Notes under the pieces: generated by a model
Seen by the model: the letters and a program-made list of their open reading frames with translations, nothing else
Database searches by the model: none
Told to the model about the DNA's origin: nothing
Source of the DNA: Bin5 sp963662575
Lineage (GTDB): Bacteria; Chloroflexota; Anaerolineae; Caldilineales; Caldilineaceae
Direction: 5' to 3'
Assembly: GCA_963662575.1 (NCBI GenBank)
Contig: OY759723.1
Span: 2,852,001-2,916,000, forward strand
Length of the DNA: 64,000 bases
Program-made: the position numbers and the translations under genes
In this document: positions 8,471 through 17,738 of the stretch, piece by piece
Layout of the letters: each line of letters begins with the position of its first letter
Numbering within the stretch: the stretch's first letter is position 1

Positions 8471-9328
8471 TCATTCTCGGGTGAATTTCTGCAGTCGGTT
8501 GTCGAGAAAAGGGACTTCGGCAATGTAAAGGTCGCCGCGGGAATCGAGCCACAGGCCATGCGGGTGATCGGCGAACTGGCCCGCGGCCTCGCCGTGTTCT
8601 CCCCAGCGGGCCAGTAATTCTCCGTCCAGGTTGAAGATGCTGATGCGGTAGTTTCCTTCGGCGATGTAGACGTTGTCATCCTTGTCGATATAGAGGTCGT
8701 TGGGGCCGTCCAGGTCCGTCCACTCGCCCTGGTAGTTTCCCTCCGCATCGAAGATCTGAAGGCGTCTGTTCTCGCGATCCAGGACCAACACGCGGTTGCG
8801 GCTGTCCACACGCAGACAGTGGGGCAGGGCGAATTGGCCCGGCCCTGTACCCTCCTCTCCCCACGACTGCAGCAGCGTCCCGTCGGCGGAGAAGCGATGC
8901 ACGCGGAACTGGCCGTATCCGTCGGAGACGTAAAGGTCGCCCCAAGGCGCTTCCACCGCCCAGGTCGGCTGGTTGAACGGCTGACCCGGCTCGCCAACCT
9001 TGTCGGGCGTGCCCAACGTCTGCAACACGCGCCCGTCGGAATCGAGCTTGCGAACCGTATGGTCATCGACATCGGCCACGTAAAGCTGGTCCTGTTCGTT
9101 GAACCAGACACTGTGCGGGTTCTTGAAGAGGTCGTCGCCCCACGCGGTCAGAAAATTGCCCTCACGGTCATAGACCAGAATCGCCGGAGGTTCGCGGCGG
9201 GCGATGTAGACGCGGTCGCGCGAATCAGTCGCCACCGCCGGCGTCACACCGCCGAAGACGCGGCCGTTTGCCCCCAGGCCCCACCCCTCAACGGCCTTGA
9301 AATTGAATCCGCCATGATGTGCTGCCAT
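8471..9328 (-). CDS. NHL-repeat beta-propeller protein
   Basis: A protein of 285 residues built from NHL repeats of the form GQFALPHCLRVDSRNRVLVLDRENRRLQIFD. Each blade ends in a run such as RVYIAR, LYVADVDDHTVRKL, LYVSDGYGQFRVHRF or NVYIAEGNYRISIF. About five to six blades are visible, enough for one six-bladed propeller. No signal peptide is seen at MAAHHGGFNFK, so it is probably cytoplasmic. Related proteins are often called peptidyl-alpha-hydroxyglycine alpha-amidating lyase-like, or sugar lactonases by neighbourhood. Here the placement with aldolase, cupin and dehydrogenase would suit a lactonase, but no catalytic residues were verified. Confidence 0.8.
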   Translation of the reverse strand: MAAHHGGFNFKAVEGWGLGANGRVFGGVTPAVATDSRDRVYIARREPPAILVYDREGNFLTAWGDDLFKNPHSVWFNEQDQLYVADVDDHTVRKLDSDGRVLQTLGTPDKVGEPGQPFNQPTWAVEAPWGDLYVSDGYGQFRVHRFSADGTLLQSWGEEGTGPGQFALPHCLRVDSRNRVLVLDRENRRLQIFDAEGNYQGEWTDLDGPNDLYIDKDDNVYIAEGNYRISIFNLDGELLARWGEHGEAAGQFADHPHGLWLDSRGDLYIAEVPFLDNRLQKFTRE

Positions 9329-9403
9329 TTCCCCTCCTCTGCTACTGAAGTGGCTAACAGTGGTTCGCGGCCAGGCGCCAGCAACGCTGCCATCATTCTG
9401 GTG

Positions 9404-10129
9404 CTATGGGATCGGGCTTTCCATCAATACTGTGACGCCCATGTCAATGTATTTGTTGCGAATGTCGGGCGAGTAGCTCCTGAAGCTGATTTTGGTGTCC
9501 GAGCCTTGCAACTGTTTGAGCGCGTGGCGCACACAGTCGTCGACCGTCTTGAAGGGGTGTTCCGGGTGGGCTTCCAGGTCAAAGAGCAGGTCGTTCGGCC
9601 CCCAGGTTAGGCAGTCAACGCCCGGTTTGGCCAGTTTGCGCACATTGGTTACGGCGCGAACCGACTCCATCTGAAGGCACAGAATTCCGGTGCGGTTCCA
9701 CCAGTCCGCATACTCCAAGCGAACGTCGCGGCCCTCGATGCCATAACGCGCCGCGCCGCCCCAACTCCTCCTGCCGACCTGTGGATAGTAGAAGGCTTCG
9801 ACCGCTTCATCCACCGTCGCCTCCTCCTCCACGATCGGAATCTCGATGCCGAGCGGGCCCAGATCCAGGATATTGCCGATCAGGTAGGCGTGCCGCGTGT
9901 GCTTGATGCGAAATTGGACAGGGATACCCAACTCCGCGGCCAGGCCGCAGATTTCCACCACTCTCTCTTCGTTGTAGGGCGAATGCTGGCTGTCCACCGA
10001 CAGGAAGTCGTAGCTGTCCTTGCTCAGAATGTCTTCCAGCTGGCTCTTGCTGGCGTTAAAGGGAGCGGACACACCGATCACGATGTCTCCCCTGCGAATG
10101 CGTTGCTTCAAAGACGCGCTCTCTGACAT
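9404..10129 (-). CDS. HpcH/HpaI aldolase family protein (2-keto-3-deoxy sugar acid aldolase-like)
   Basis: A class II pyruvate-dependent aldolase of 241 residues with a TIM-barrel fold. Recognisable family segments are VGVSAPFNASKS-like N-terminus, DFLSVDSQHSPYNEE (usual D-E-H segment), a metal-ligand Glu in LCLQMESVRAV, and CLTWGPNDLLFDL with the ligand Asp. Enzymes of this type cleave 2-keto-3-deoxy acids to pyruvate and an aldehyde. The deformylase gene lies upstream. Between them is the ruined enolase-superfamily gene, whose intact homologues supply exactly such keto-deoxy acids. The aldolase may therefore be the surviving half of a former two-step pathway, which is inference. Substrate uncertain. 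Confidence 0.88.
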   Translation of the reverse strand: MSESASLKQRIRRGDIVIGVSAPFNASKSQLEDILSKDSYDFLSVDSQHSPYNEERVVEICGLAAELGIPVQFRIKHTRHAYLIGNILDLGPLGIEIPIVEEEATVDEAVEAFYYPQVGRRSWGGAARYGIEGRDVRLEYADWWNRTGILCLQMESVRAVTNVRKLAKPGVDCLTWGPNDLLFDLEAHPEHPFKTVDDCVRHALKQLQGSDTKISFRSYSPDIRNKYIDMGVTVLMESPIP

Positions 10130-10169
10130 AGCTTCCCCCTGCGATTGTGATGTGACCTGCAGTTCGAGT

Positions 10170-10380
10170 TCAGTCCTGGTAGACAGCCCGTCTGAACGCC
10201 TGCCTGCTCAGGTCCAGCCCGAAACCGAGTCCGTCGGACTGTTTCACGTAGCCATCTCTGCTTACTGGCTCCCTGCCAAAGGCCCGCATAGTCTTGTTTT
10301 CCACCTGGTACAGTCGGCAAAGAAGGCACAACACCAGTCTACCATCAACTCGATATCAGCGCCGACTGTCACGCGCGCCC
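10170..10380 (-). pseudogene. Remnant of an enolase-superfamily (mandelate racemase/aldarate dehydratase) gene
   Basis: Two pieces of a mandelate-racemase-type protein are read on the minus strand in different frames. The first (about 10380-10320) is VTVGADIELMVDWCCAF. This matches the barrel strand VGPDVTIYIDANNGY of the intact homologue at 44417, including the metal-ligand Asp. The second (about 10303-10170) is a C-terminal tail ending REPVSRDGYVKQSDGLGFG then LDLSRQAFRRAVYQD and a stop, a typical end for this family. The roughly 150 residues between them, with the other metal ligands, are gone, as is the N-terminal domain. It lies just upstream of the HpcH aldolase gene. I see no start signal. 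Confidence 0.65.
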
Positions 10381-10491
10381 ACCAATGGGAAGTATTCAGC
10401 TTTCTGGATGTGGCGAAAATTAAGTAAGAAGGGAAGATAGAGTAGCGAGCCGGGCGCAACAGATATCGGGGTATTGGAGCGGGCCTCAGAT

Positions 10492-10992
10492 TCAGGCCAG
10501 GAATTCTTTCTGACTGCGTAGGGCAAAAGATCTGGCGTCTATTGCCCGCGATGTTGCTAACACGCCGTCCAAATGATCGCATTCGTGTTGAAGCAGTTCT
10601 GACAGATCATCCTCTAGCGGCATCGTGTGCTGTTGCCATCCTCTGTCTCGGAAAGTTATTCGGCACTCCTTGTGCCGTTGGACCCTTACGACCAGATCGG
10701 GAAAACACATGCAGTCATCCCACAGTGTGATCATTTCTTCGCTCTGCTGGTCAAGGACCGGGTTGAAGAAGACGGTTGAGGAGGAAATATACATGTAGAC
10801 AATGCGCTTCATAACGCCGATCTGGGGCGCGGCGATCGCGCGTCCGACGCCATATTTGCGGCGAAAATCGAACAGCGTGTCATGCAGATCCTGGATAACC
10901 GGTTCAAGGCCCCCAATTTCCTCCCGACGAACTGGCTCGCAGACTTCGTACAGTTTTGGATGTCCTAGCAGAAGAACCTGTTGAACTGCCAT
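10492..10992 (-). CDS. def: Peptide deformylase, divergent
   Basis: A metalloenzyme of 166 residues that removes the formyl group from nascent N-termini. Motif 1 is GVGRAIAAPQIG (48-59). Motif 3 is HECDH (136-140), supplying the two His ligands and the catalytic Glu. Motif 2, normally EGCLS, reads DDCMC (92-96), so Cys94 keeps the metal-ligand position but flanking residues differ. This places it among type III or atypical deformylases, which can have altered activity. There is no methionyl-tRNA formyltransferase gene next to it, unlike the usual def-fmt pair. It may be an accessory paralogue rather than the housekeeping enzyme. The gene lies divergent from the FG-GAP gene. Confidence 0.9.
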   Translation of the reverse strand: MAVQQVLLLGHPKLYEVCEPVRREEIGGLEPVIQDLHDTLFDFRRKYGVGRAIAAPQIGVMKRIVYMYISSSTVFFNPVLDQQSEEMITLWDDCMCFPDLVVRVQRHKECRITFRDRGWQQHTMPLEDDLSELLQHECDHLDGVLATSRAIDARSFALRSQKEFLA

Positions 10993-11355
10993 CTGGATGC
11001 TCCCATGTCTGAAATATGTGTAAAGGGATTTTCCGGGACTGGGGTCAGCATTCTACCACAAGCAAGTATAGTGAAAGTATTCTATTTCGCCTACCCCGGG
11101 TCTGTTTCACCTTGCGAGGTGAATGAAACATTCATATTCAGAAAGAAGCCACATCATCATACTCAGGCTGGCAGGTCGCAATTCGGCAAGGGGAAGTCAG
11201 TGCGTTGATTTCCCAGCCGCGGCGCTTCATGAACGGCAGTTCACATATCCGGGGTAAGATTTCCCTAAAACAGTGGTTCATCAAGGGGTTTGCACTGGTA
11301 AGGGCAGGATTTCCCGGATTGACAACACTTTTCATTCGGTTTACAGTCCCGATTA
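10993..11355. other. Divergent intergenic region, 363 bp, with a small hairpin
   Basis: This lies between the leftward deformylase and the rightward FG-GAP gene, so it should carry both promoters. A perfect 7-bp inverted repeat, TTCACCT-TGCG-AGGTGAA (11106-11123), is the only distinct structure. It has no T-run and could be an operator. No gene is recognised. Confidence 0.45.
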
Positions 11356-14085
11356 ATGACTTCCATCTGGACGACCCGCGGATTCGAGAGCTTTCGCCAG
11401 GGCCTATTCGGCAACGCAGGCCAGAACCTGTACGTTTCCCGCGCCGGCGTGCTGCAGCGCATCCACCAGTACGACCTCAACGGCAACGGCTACCTGGACC
11501 TGGTCTTCTGCAACAGCCAGAACCACCAGGAGCGTCCGCCGGCCTACGTGTACGTGGATCCGTTGGGGGATGCGAGCCTCACGGAGTTGCCGGCGGAGGG
11601 CGCGTGGACGGGCGCGGTCGCAGACCTAAATTGTGACGGCTATGACGACCTGGTTTTGGGGATGCGAAACAACGGGATTCGTCCTGACCTCAATGCCATC
11701 ATTTACTATGGCGCGCCTGATGGTATGAGCGAGCGCCGCCAGCAGCAGTTGCCGGTTCCACAATGCGAGTCTGTGGCGGCTGGGGACTTCAATGGTGACG
11801 GCCGTCCCGACCTGGCCTTTGTCAGCCAGGGTTCGCTGCGCATCTTCTACCAGACCAAACTGGGTTTCGAGCCGCATAGGTTCGTCGACCTTGATATCGC
11901 CGCGGAGCAACTGGCGGCCGGCGACCTGGATGGCGACGGCTACGCCGACCTGGTCGTGCGCACTGGCGACGGAAAAGTGTCAGTCTACTGGGGCGGCGCC
12001 GACGGCATCGAATCTGGGCGGGTCACAGTCTGCCATGAGCCTGAGACAGTGGTGTCCAGTGCGCCAGGGTCGGCGGTGCAATATGCAGAATACGTTGAGG
12101 AGGCCAGGCCGCTGGCCGGCATAGTCCATTTGGACGGCGTCCCCCACCTGTTCCTGCCCCAGCCACAGGATGTCTCCCTCGTGCCTGTCGGCGCGGATCG
12201 AAGCCTGGGTACGCCGCTGGTGCTTGGTTGTGCGGGCGCAATGGCAGTTGCAGTGGGCGATGTAAATGGCGACGGCTACGATGACCTCGTGCTGGCCTGC
12301 CGCGAGCCATCTGACGAAGGAGAGCTCTCGTGGATCTATTGGGGCGGCGAGGGCGGGTTTGACGAGACCCGCCGCACCTCTCTCAGAAGCCAACACGCCT
12401 GCGACGTCGCTGTCAATGACCTGACCGGCGACGGCTGCGCCGATGTGATCCTGTGTCAGACCCATACTGCTGACTCCTACAGTTCCGACTCGCTCATCTA
12501 TCGCGGTACGCACGCCGGTATCGACCCCGATCCGGTTCCGCTCCCATGCCACGATGCCCGCCGCGTTCTAGTAGCGCAGGAGGGCCCGGACGCGCGGCCG
12601 CAGGTCATCTTTGTCAACCATTTTGGCCGTAACCGCCTGGGCAACATCAGTCCCTCGATCTACTTTGGTGGACCGGACGGCTTCTCGCCGCAGCGGCGTC
12701 AGGAGCTGCCCGGCTGGGGCGCGGTCGAGGCCGTCTGCTGCGATTTCGACGATGACGGCTATGTTGATGTCGTGCTGGCGAATGCATCGGAGAACTCGGT
12801 TGACCGTGATCCGGGCTCCTACCTGCTGCGCAATGGGCCGCAGGGATTTGCAGACGAACCAACCTGGATCCTACCGACAGCGCGGGCGCACGGCGTCTGC
12901 GTCGGGGACATCAACCGCGACGGCTATCTTGATCTGATCTTTTGCGGCTTCGACAATCCCGATCTGCTTCTCTACTACGGCGCCGCCGCTGACCCCGCGA
13001 CCGGGCTATGCTTCGACACGGCCAACTCGCAGCGGATACGCATGGAATATGAGGGCGTCGTATACAACGAGCCGCGCTGGATCTACCTGGCCGATCTCAA
13101 CAACAATGGCTGGCTGGATCTGGTGGTGCCCCAAATCGCGTATGACCGCAGCTTCATTCTGTGGGGTGGACCGGAAGGCTTCAGCATGGACCGCTGCCAG
13201 CCGCTGTCAGTTGTGCGCGGCGCGTGCGCACGCGCCGCCGACCTGACTGGCAACGGCTATCTGGACCTGATCATCGGCGGCCATATGACCTCCCAGGACG
13301 GTCCGCACGACTCCTTTGTTTACATCTACTGGAACGGACCGGACGGCCTGTGCGAGGACCGGCGCACGCTGCTGCCTGCCAGCGCGGTCAACTCGATGGC
13401 CGTGGCCGACTTCAATAACGACGGCTTGCTGGACCTCTTCATCTGCTCCTATCACAACGGCCGCGAACGGGACATCGACTCATTCCTTTACTGGAATCGC
13501 GCCGGGCGCGGATTCGCCGCGTCAGACCGCACGCGCCTGTTCACACACTCTGCGTCCGGCTGTGTCGCCGCCGATTTCAACGGCAATGGCTGGGTCGACC
13601 TGGCGATCGCCAACCACAAGGTGGAGGGCGACCATATTGGCTTTTCAGCAGTCTGGTGGAATGGCCCTGAGGGCTTCAGCGCAGAGCGCGTTACGCGGCT
13701 GCCGACGTCAGGCCCGCACGGGATGACCGCGGTTAGCCCGCACAGCATCGCCGACCGCGGCGCGGAGGAGTACTATATGTCGGCGCCGTACAAGCTGCCG
13801 GCGGGCGCCCAGGTGACGGGAATTGCATGGGAGGCGGAAACGCCGCCCCGCACCTGGGTCAAGGCTCAACTGCGGTATGCCGACACGGCCGAGAAGCTGG
13901 AAGAGGCGTTGTGGCAAGGTCCTGGCGAAGGCGTAGAGTGGTTTGAAAGTCCGCAGGCTGTGCAGTCGGTAGAAACTGCCGGTCAGTGGGTACAGTACAA
14001 GTTGGCCCTGGGCGCGTGGAACGGAAGCGGCACACCGCGCGTGACCGCAGTGGATGTGCAGTATGAAGAGCCGGCACAATCGTGA
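11356..14085 (+). CDS. FG-GAP/VCBS-repeat beta-propeller protein
   Basis: A large repeat protein of 909 residues. I count twelve calcium-binding-type motifs of the form D-x-N-G-D/N-G-x-x-D-L, for example DLNGNGYLDL, DFNGDGRPDL, DVNGDGYDDL, DLNNNGWLDL and DFNGNGWVDL. They are spaced about 50-70 residues apart and are often followed by IYWGG or YWNGPDGF, so the chain probably forms two propellers. The final ~110 residues (from about GAEEYYMSAPYKLP) form a separate beta-rich domain. Unusually there is no signal peptide after the ATG at 11356, and no good ribosome binding site there. An unrecognised upstream start is possible, or the protein may stay inside. It precedes a sugar ABC importer and a glycoside hydrolase on the same strand, so a carbohydrate-binding role is plausible but not shown. 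Confidence 0.85.
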   Translation: MTSIWTTRGFESFRQGLFGNAGQNLYVSRAGVLQRIHQYDLNGNGYLDLVFCNSQNHQERPPAYVYVDPLGDASLTELPAEGAWTGAVADLNCDGYDDLVLGMRNNGIRPDLNAIIYYGAPDGMSERRQQQLPVPQCESVAAGDFNGDGRPDLAFVSQGSLRIFYQTKLGFEPHRFVDLDIAAEQLAAGDLDGDGYADLVVRTGDGKVSVYWGGADGIESGRVTVCHEPETVVSSAPGSAVQYAEYVEEARPLAGIVHLDGVPHLFLPQPQDVSLVPVGADRSLGTPLVLGCAGAMAVAVGDVNGDGYDDLVLACREPSDEGELSWIYWGGEGGFDETRRTSLRSQHACDVAVNDLTGDGCADVILCQTHTADSYSSDSLIYRGTHAGIDPDPVPLPCHDARRVLVAQEGPDARPQVIFVNHFGRNRLGNISPSIYFGGPDGFSPQRRQELPGWGAVEAVCCDFDDDGYVDVVLANASENSVDRDPGSYLLRNGPQGFADEPTWILPTARAHGVCVGDINRDGYLDLIFCGFDNPDLLLYYGAAADPATGLCFDTANSQRIRMEYEGVVYNEPRWIYLADLNNNGWLDLVVPQIAYDRSFILWGGPEGFSMDRCQPLSVVRGACARAADLTGNGYLDLIIGGHMTSQDGPHDSFVYIYWNGPDGLCEDRRTLLPASAVNSMAVADFNNDGLLDLFICSYHNGRERDIDSFLYWNRAGRGFAASDRTRLFTHSASGCVAADFNGNGWVDLAIANHKVEGDHIGFSAVWWNGPEGFSAERVTRLPTSGPHGMTAVSPHSIADRGAEEYYMSAPYKLPAGAQVTGIAWEAETPPRTWVKAQLRYADTAEKLEEALWQGPGEGVEWFESPQAVQSVETAGQWVQYKLALGAWNGSGTPRVTAVDVQYEEPAQS

Positions 14086-14298
14086 GATGCGCCCGCACTG
14101 CGCTGGTTGACTTTCCTCCCTCCTGAAATACGACGATTGCGGTTCTGCGCCAGAACTGCGAGAATAGGCTAACAGGCGAAACCCGTGCAAAGTTACCAGA
14201 GACTGTGCATGGCTTGGAGGACCTGCCTCTCTCAACGCAAGAAAGATACTTATTCCCCAAAGAGTTGCTAATTCAATTCACCCAGAGGAGGACCGTCG

Positions 14299-15669
14299 AT
14301 GAGTACCCTTCGTAGACTGTACCCCCCGATGCTTGTCGTCATCGCTGTGATGATGATATTGACAGCCTGTGCCGCCCCTGCCGCCCCTGCCGCCGACACC
14401 GCGGCCGAGGCGGCGGAAGAAGAGATGGTGACCCTGCGCATGACTGCTCTGGGCGGAATCGTCGCCGAAGCCGTGACCGCGCTCACCGACAATTATATGG
14501 AGGAGAATCCCAATGTCGAGATCATCGTCGATGTGCAGGGCGATGATATGAGCTGGCAGAAGACGGCTCCTACAACGATGTTCGCCGTCTCCGACGGCCC
14601 CGACCTCTCCTGGTGGTGGTGCGGCCGCTTCGCACAGTTCAACGATATGATGGATGCCGGCATGCTGGCCTCGTTGGATGACCTTTATGAAAGCGAAGGC
14701 TGGAACGAGGCCTTCCCGCAGGGTACGCTCGACTACTTTACGCACACCGACGGCAGCCGCTACGGCGTCAACCTCGATGCCGTCTGGACGCCGATGGTTT
14801 ACTACAATAAGGATATCTTTGCCGAGGCGGGTGTGGAGCCACCGACGACCTGGGAAGAGTTCTACGCGCTCGGCGACAAGATCCGGGAAGCTGGCTATGA
14901 GACGCTCACCACCCCCTATGAAATGGGCGTTCGCAGCCACCTGCCGGACGGACTGATGCTGCGCTCCTGGACCGAGCAGGAGTACCAGGCGTTTCTCCTC
15001 AACTGGATGCCCGACGCGCCGGAGTGGTCGCTCGAACACAAGTGGACCGACCCCAATGGTGTGCGCATCTACCAGTACATCAAGGACATGGCCGACAGCG
15101 GTCTGCTGATGGAGGGCTACGCCGGCATCACCGACTACGGCCAGTCTAAGTCGCTCTTCCTCTCCGGCAAAGCGGCCATGTTCCAGGACGGAAGCTGGTC
15201 GACAGGCGCGACCTCTCTGCCCGAAGAGACCACCTTCGACTGGGGCTACTTTTACTACCCGCGCTTGGACCAGGACAACTACGGCGAGATGGGTTCCTTC
15301 GTTGCCAACTGCCTAATCGCTTTCGAGGATCGGGACAATGTGGAGGCGTCCAAGGACGTGATCGCCTATATCCTACAGCCGGAAAACATGGTGCTGTGGG
15401 CTGAGAAGCTCGGCGGCCCGCCGGGGCGGACTGACCTGCCAGCCGAAGAGGTGGAGCAGGTGCTTGGCCCCGACATGGCCGGCATGTTGACTGAGATTGC
15501 CGCGGCCGGCGCGCCTACGCTCTATGAGGGTGTTGTTCCGCCGGAGTTGCTCGCCTCTCTGAAGGCCTCGATCGACCTGATGCTGACCGGCAGTCTCACG
15601 CCGGAAGAGGCGGCGGCCATGCAGCAGGAGGAGACCGACAAAGTGCGGGCCGAGTTGACCAATCAGTAG
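14299..15669 (+). CDS. Extracellular solute-binding lipoprotein of a carbohydrate ABC importer (system 1)
   Basis: The substrate-capturing subunit, 456 residues, family 1 type. The N-terminus MSTLRRLYPP is followed by a hydrophobic stretch and the lipobox LTAC (Cys24), then an Ala/Pro/Glu linker. The mature part has typical features: NYMEENPNVEIIVD, VYYNKDIFAEAGVEPPTTW, GKAAMFQDGSW and a C-terminal helix. A GAGGAG sequence lies 8-9 nt before the ATG. The two permease genes follow within 30 bp and overlapping frames, and the glycoside hydrolase comes next. The transported sugar is therefore probably an oligosaccharide processed by that enzyme, which is inference. Confidence 0.93.
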   Translation: MSTLRRLYPPMLVVIAVMMILTACAAPAAPAADTAAEAAEEEMVTLRMTALGGIVAEAVTALTDNYMEENPNVEIIVDVQGDDMSWQKTAPTTMFAVSDGPDLSWWWCGRFAQFNDMMDAGMLASLDDLYESEGWNEAFPQGTLDYFTHTDGSRYGVNLDAVWTPMVYYNKDIFAEAGVEPPTTWEEFYALGDKIREAGYETLTTPYEMGVRSHLPDGLMLRSWTEQEYQAFLLNWMPDAPEWSLEHKWTDPNGVRIYQYIKDMADSGLLMEGYAGITDYGQSKSLFLSGKAAMFQDGSWSTGATSLPEETTFDWGYFYYPRLDQDNYGEMGSFVANCLIAFEDRDNVEASKDVIAYILQPENMVLWAEKLGGPPGRTDLPAEEVEQVLGPDMAGMLTEIAAAGAPTLYEGVVPPELLASLKASIDLMLTGSLTPEEAAAMQQEETDKVRAELTNQ

Positions 15670-15697
15670 GGCTGGAGTTACGCAGGGGAGGAGTGGC

Positions 15698-16693
15698 GTG
15701 GCGCGAGGAAGCTCTGGTCATGATAGGAGAAATGAGGGAGGAGACGGGAGGAGGCAGACAACGCCTCTCTTTTCTGACTCCGCCTTTCTCTCCCCTCGTT
15801 TAGGATTGCGCCTGACCAAGTGGTGGAATCGAGAGGGGATTTGGTACCTGTTTCTCGCGCCCGCTATTCTGCTCCTGCTGCTCTTTCTGGCCTACCCCCT
15901 GGCCAATTCGCTAATGTTGAGCTTTTTCAAATGGAAAGGGTTGGGCGCGCGCAAGTTTGTCGGCCTTGCCAATTTCGAAGCCCTGCTTGACGACCGCTTC
16001 TTCTGGGGGTCCACCTGGCATACGCTCGTCTTTGCGCTGGTGGTCACGCTGGGAACCGTCGGCATCGGCTATCTGCTGGCGACGGTTATCTCGCGTCGCG
16101 TGCGCGGCTGGCGCGCCTTCCGCGTGGGATACTACCTGCCGGTCATGCTCTCGGTCGTCGTGGTCGCGGCCCTGTGGGTTCGCATCTACGAGTTCAACTG
16201 GGGCCTTCTGAACACCTTTCTGCGCGCAATTGGATTGGATGTCCTGGCCTTGCCGTGGCTGGCCGATGTGAAGTACGCGCTGGCCGCGGTGATTATTGTA
16301 CCGATCTGGCAGTATGCCGGCTTCCCAATGATCGTCATTCTGGCGGCTATCGAGGGTATCCCGCAGGACTTGCATGATGCCGCCACCATCGACGGCGTCA
16401 GTGAATGGCAGCGTACGTGGCGCCTGATCTTCCCCCTCGTGCGCCCCGTGGTCGCATCGATCAGCATCCTGCAGATCATCTTTTCTCTCAAAGTGTTTGA
16501 CCTGGTGTGGGTGATGACCAAGGGGGGCCCGGGCAACGGCACCGCAGTATTGGGGACATTCCTCTTTCGGCAAGGGTTCGAGACGCAGAAATACGGCTAT
16601 GCTTCAGCCGTAGCCGTGGTAATGTTCCTGATTGTGTTTACGTTGACCTACATTTACCAGCGAGTTGTGAAATTCGATGCGGTTGAGTTCTGA
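15698..16693 (+). CDS. Carbohydrate ABC transporter permease, MalF-like (system 1)
   Basis: An inner-membrane permease of 331 residues. A hydrophilic N-terminal tail of about 45 residues precedes the first membrane helix (LFLAPAILLLLLFLAYPLA). About six helices are visible. The ATPase-contact EAA loop reads AATIDGVSEWQRTWRLIFPL near residues 228-247. The start is a GTG with GGGGAGGAG upstream. It pairs with the next permease, and no ATPase gene is present, so a shared MsiK/MalK-like ATPase elsewhere must drive it. Confidence 0.92.
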   Translation: MARGSSGHDRRNEGGDGRRQTTPLFSDSAFLSPRLGLRLTKWWNREGIWYLFLAPAILLLLLFLAYPLANSLMLSFFKWKGLGARKFVGLANFEALLDDRFFWGSTWHTLVFALVVTLGTVGIGYLLATVISRRVRGWRAFRVGYYLPVMLSVVVVAALWVRIYEFNWGLLNTFLRAIGLDVLALPWLADVKYALAAVIIVPIWQYAGFPMIVILAAIEGIPQDLHDAATIDGVSEWQRTWRLIFPLVRPVVASISILQIIFSLKVFDLVWVMTKGGPGNGTAVLGTFLFRQGFETQKYGYASAVAVVMFLIVFTLTYIYQRVVKFDAVEF

Positions 16694-16709
16694 AAACGGG
16701 AAATTGGAA

Positions 16710-17588
16710 ATGAACGACAGGCGAACCGGTACTTTAGCGTCGGTTGTTGCGCGCCTGCTTTCCGGCATCATGATGGCTGCGCTGGTCGTCTGGTTTATCG
16801 TCGAACTCTACCCGGTGCTCTTCCTTCTCAATACCTCTCTCAAGACCGATTCCGAGATTCTGAACGCGCCATTCGCCTTGCCCACCGGACTGAATTTCGG
16901 GAATTACGTCAGTGTTTGGATGGGGGAGGGCGTCAACAACCGGCCGTTGGCGCTCTACATGCGCAACAGTATCGTGGTGACGGTCGGCACGCTGGCACTG
17001 TTGCTGACGGTCTCTTCGCTGGCCGGTTATGCGCTGGCGCGCGGCCGCTTCTCCGGCAGTGCCGCTACCCAACAGACCTTTCTGCTCTGCTTGGCTGTTC
17101 CAGTCCACGTCCTGATCATCCCTGTATTCTTTATGATGAATCGGTTCGGATTGCGCAACGATCTGTTGGGCCTGACGCTAATGTACACTACCATGGGCGT
17201 GCCCTTCACCGTTTTGCTGATGCGGGCCTACTTCCTGAGTTTCCCCGTCGAGATGGAGGAAGCCGCGCAGATCGACGGCTGTTCCCGCTTCGGCGTCTTC
17301 TGGAGGGTCGTGATCCCCGTCTCGCGCAACGCTATCGCCAGCATGGCCATCATCAACGTCAGTTGGGTTTGGAGCGAACTCTTCTTCGCTCTGGTGCTCA
17401 TGGACCGGTCAGAGGCGCAAACGATGCCCCTTGCCGTCATCGCCTACGCGCCCAAAGCGATGATGGGCGAATCGACGATTGGCCCCCAATTCGCGGCCAT
17501 GGTCTCGGCAGCGATGCCCCTGATCATCGTCTATTTCCTCTTCCAGCAGCAGATTACCAAGGGCATGACGATGGGCGCCATCCGCTGA
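16710..17588 (+). CDS. Carbohydrate ABC transporter permease, MalG-like (system 1)
   Basis: The second membrane subunit, about 292 residues from the chosen ATG. It has six predicted helices beginning with MMAALVVWFIVELYPVLFLL. The EAA loop is EEAAQIDGCSRFGVFWRVV-like, followed by IPVSRNAIAS. The C-terminal QQITKGMTMGAIR is typical of MalG-type permeases. An earlier in-frame ATG at 16677 overlaps the previous gene by 17 nt. I chose 16710 because GGAAATTGGAA precedes it and the extra 11 residues look non-conserved. Translation is probably coupled to the upstream permease. Confidence 0.9.
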   Translation: MNDRRTGTLASVVARLLSGIMMAALVVWFIVELYPVLFLLNTSLKTDSEILNAPFALPTGLNFGNYVSVWMGEGVNNRPLALYMRNSIVVTVGTLALLLTVSSLAGYALARGRFSGSAATQQTFLLCLAVPVHVLIIPVFFMMNRFGLRNDLLGLTLMYTTMGVPFTVLLMRAYFLSFPVEMEEAAQIDGCSRFGVFWRVVIPVSRNAIASMAIINVSWVWSELFFALVLMDRSEAQTMPLAVIAYAPKAMMGESTIGPQFAAMVSAAMPLIIVYFLFQQQITKGMTMGAIR

Positions 17589-17738
17589 GCAGTAGCGCGT
17601 TCTTCGTCTTCCTCGCTGTGAAACTGAGAGAACTTCTGCCCCTGCTTTGCACGAATGTTGCTTCGTTGTGCAGGCCGGAGGATCGAGCCCCCACCAGCTC
17701 CCAGGCGAAAAATACACATAGGAAAGGCGGCAATAGCG

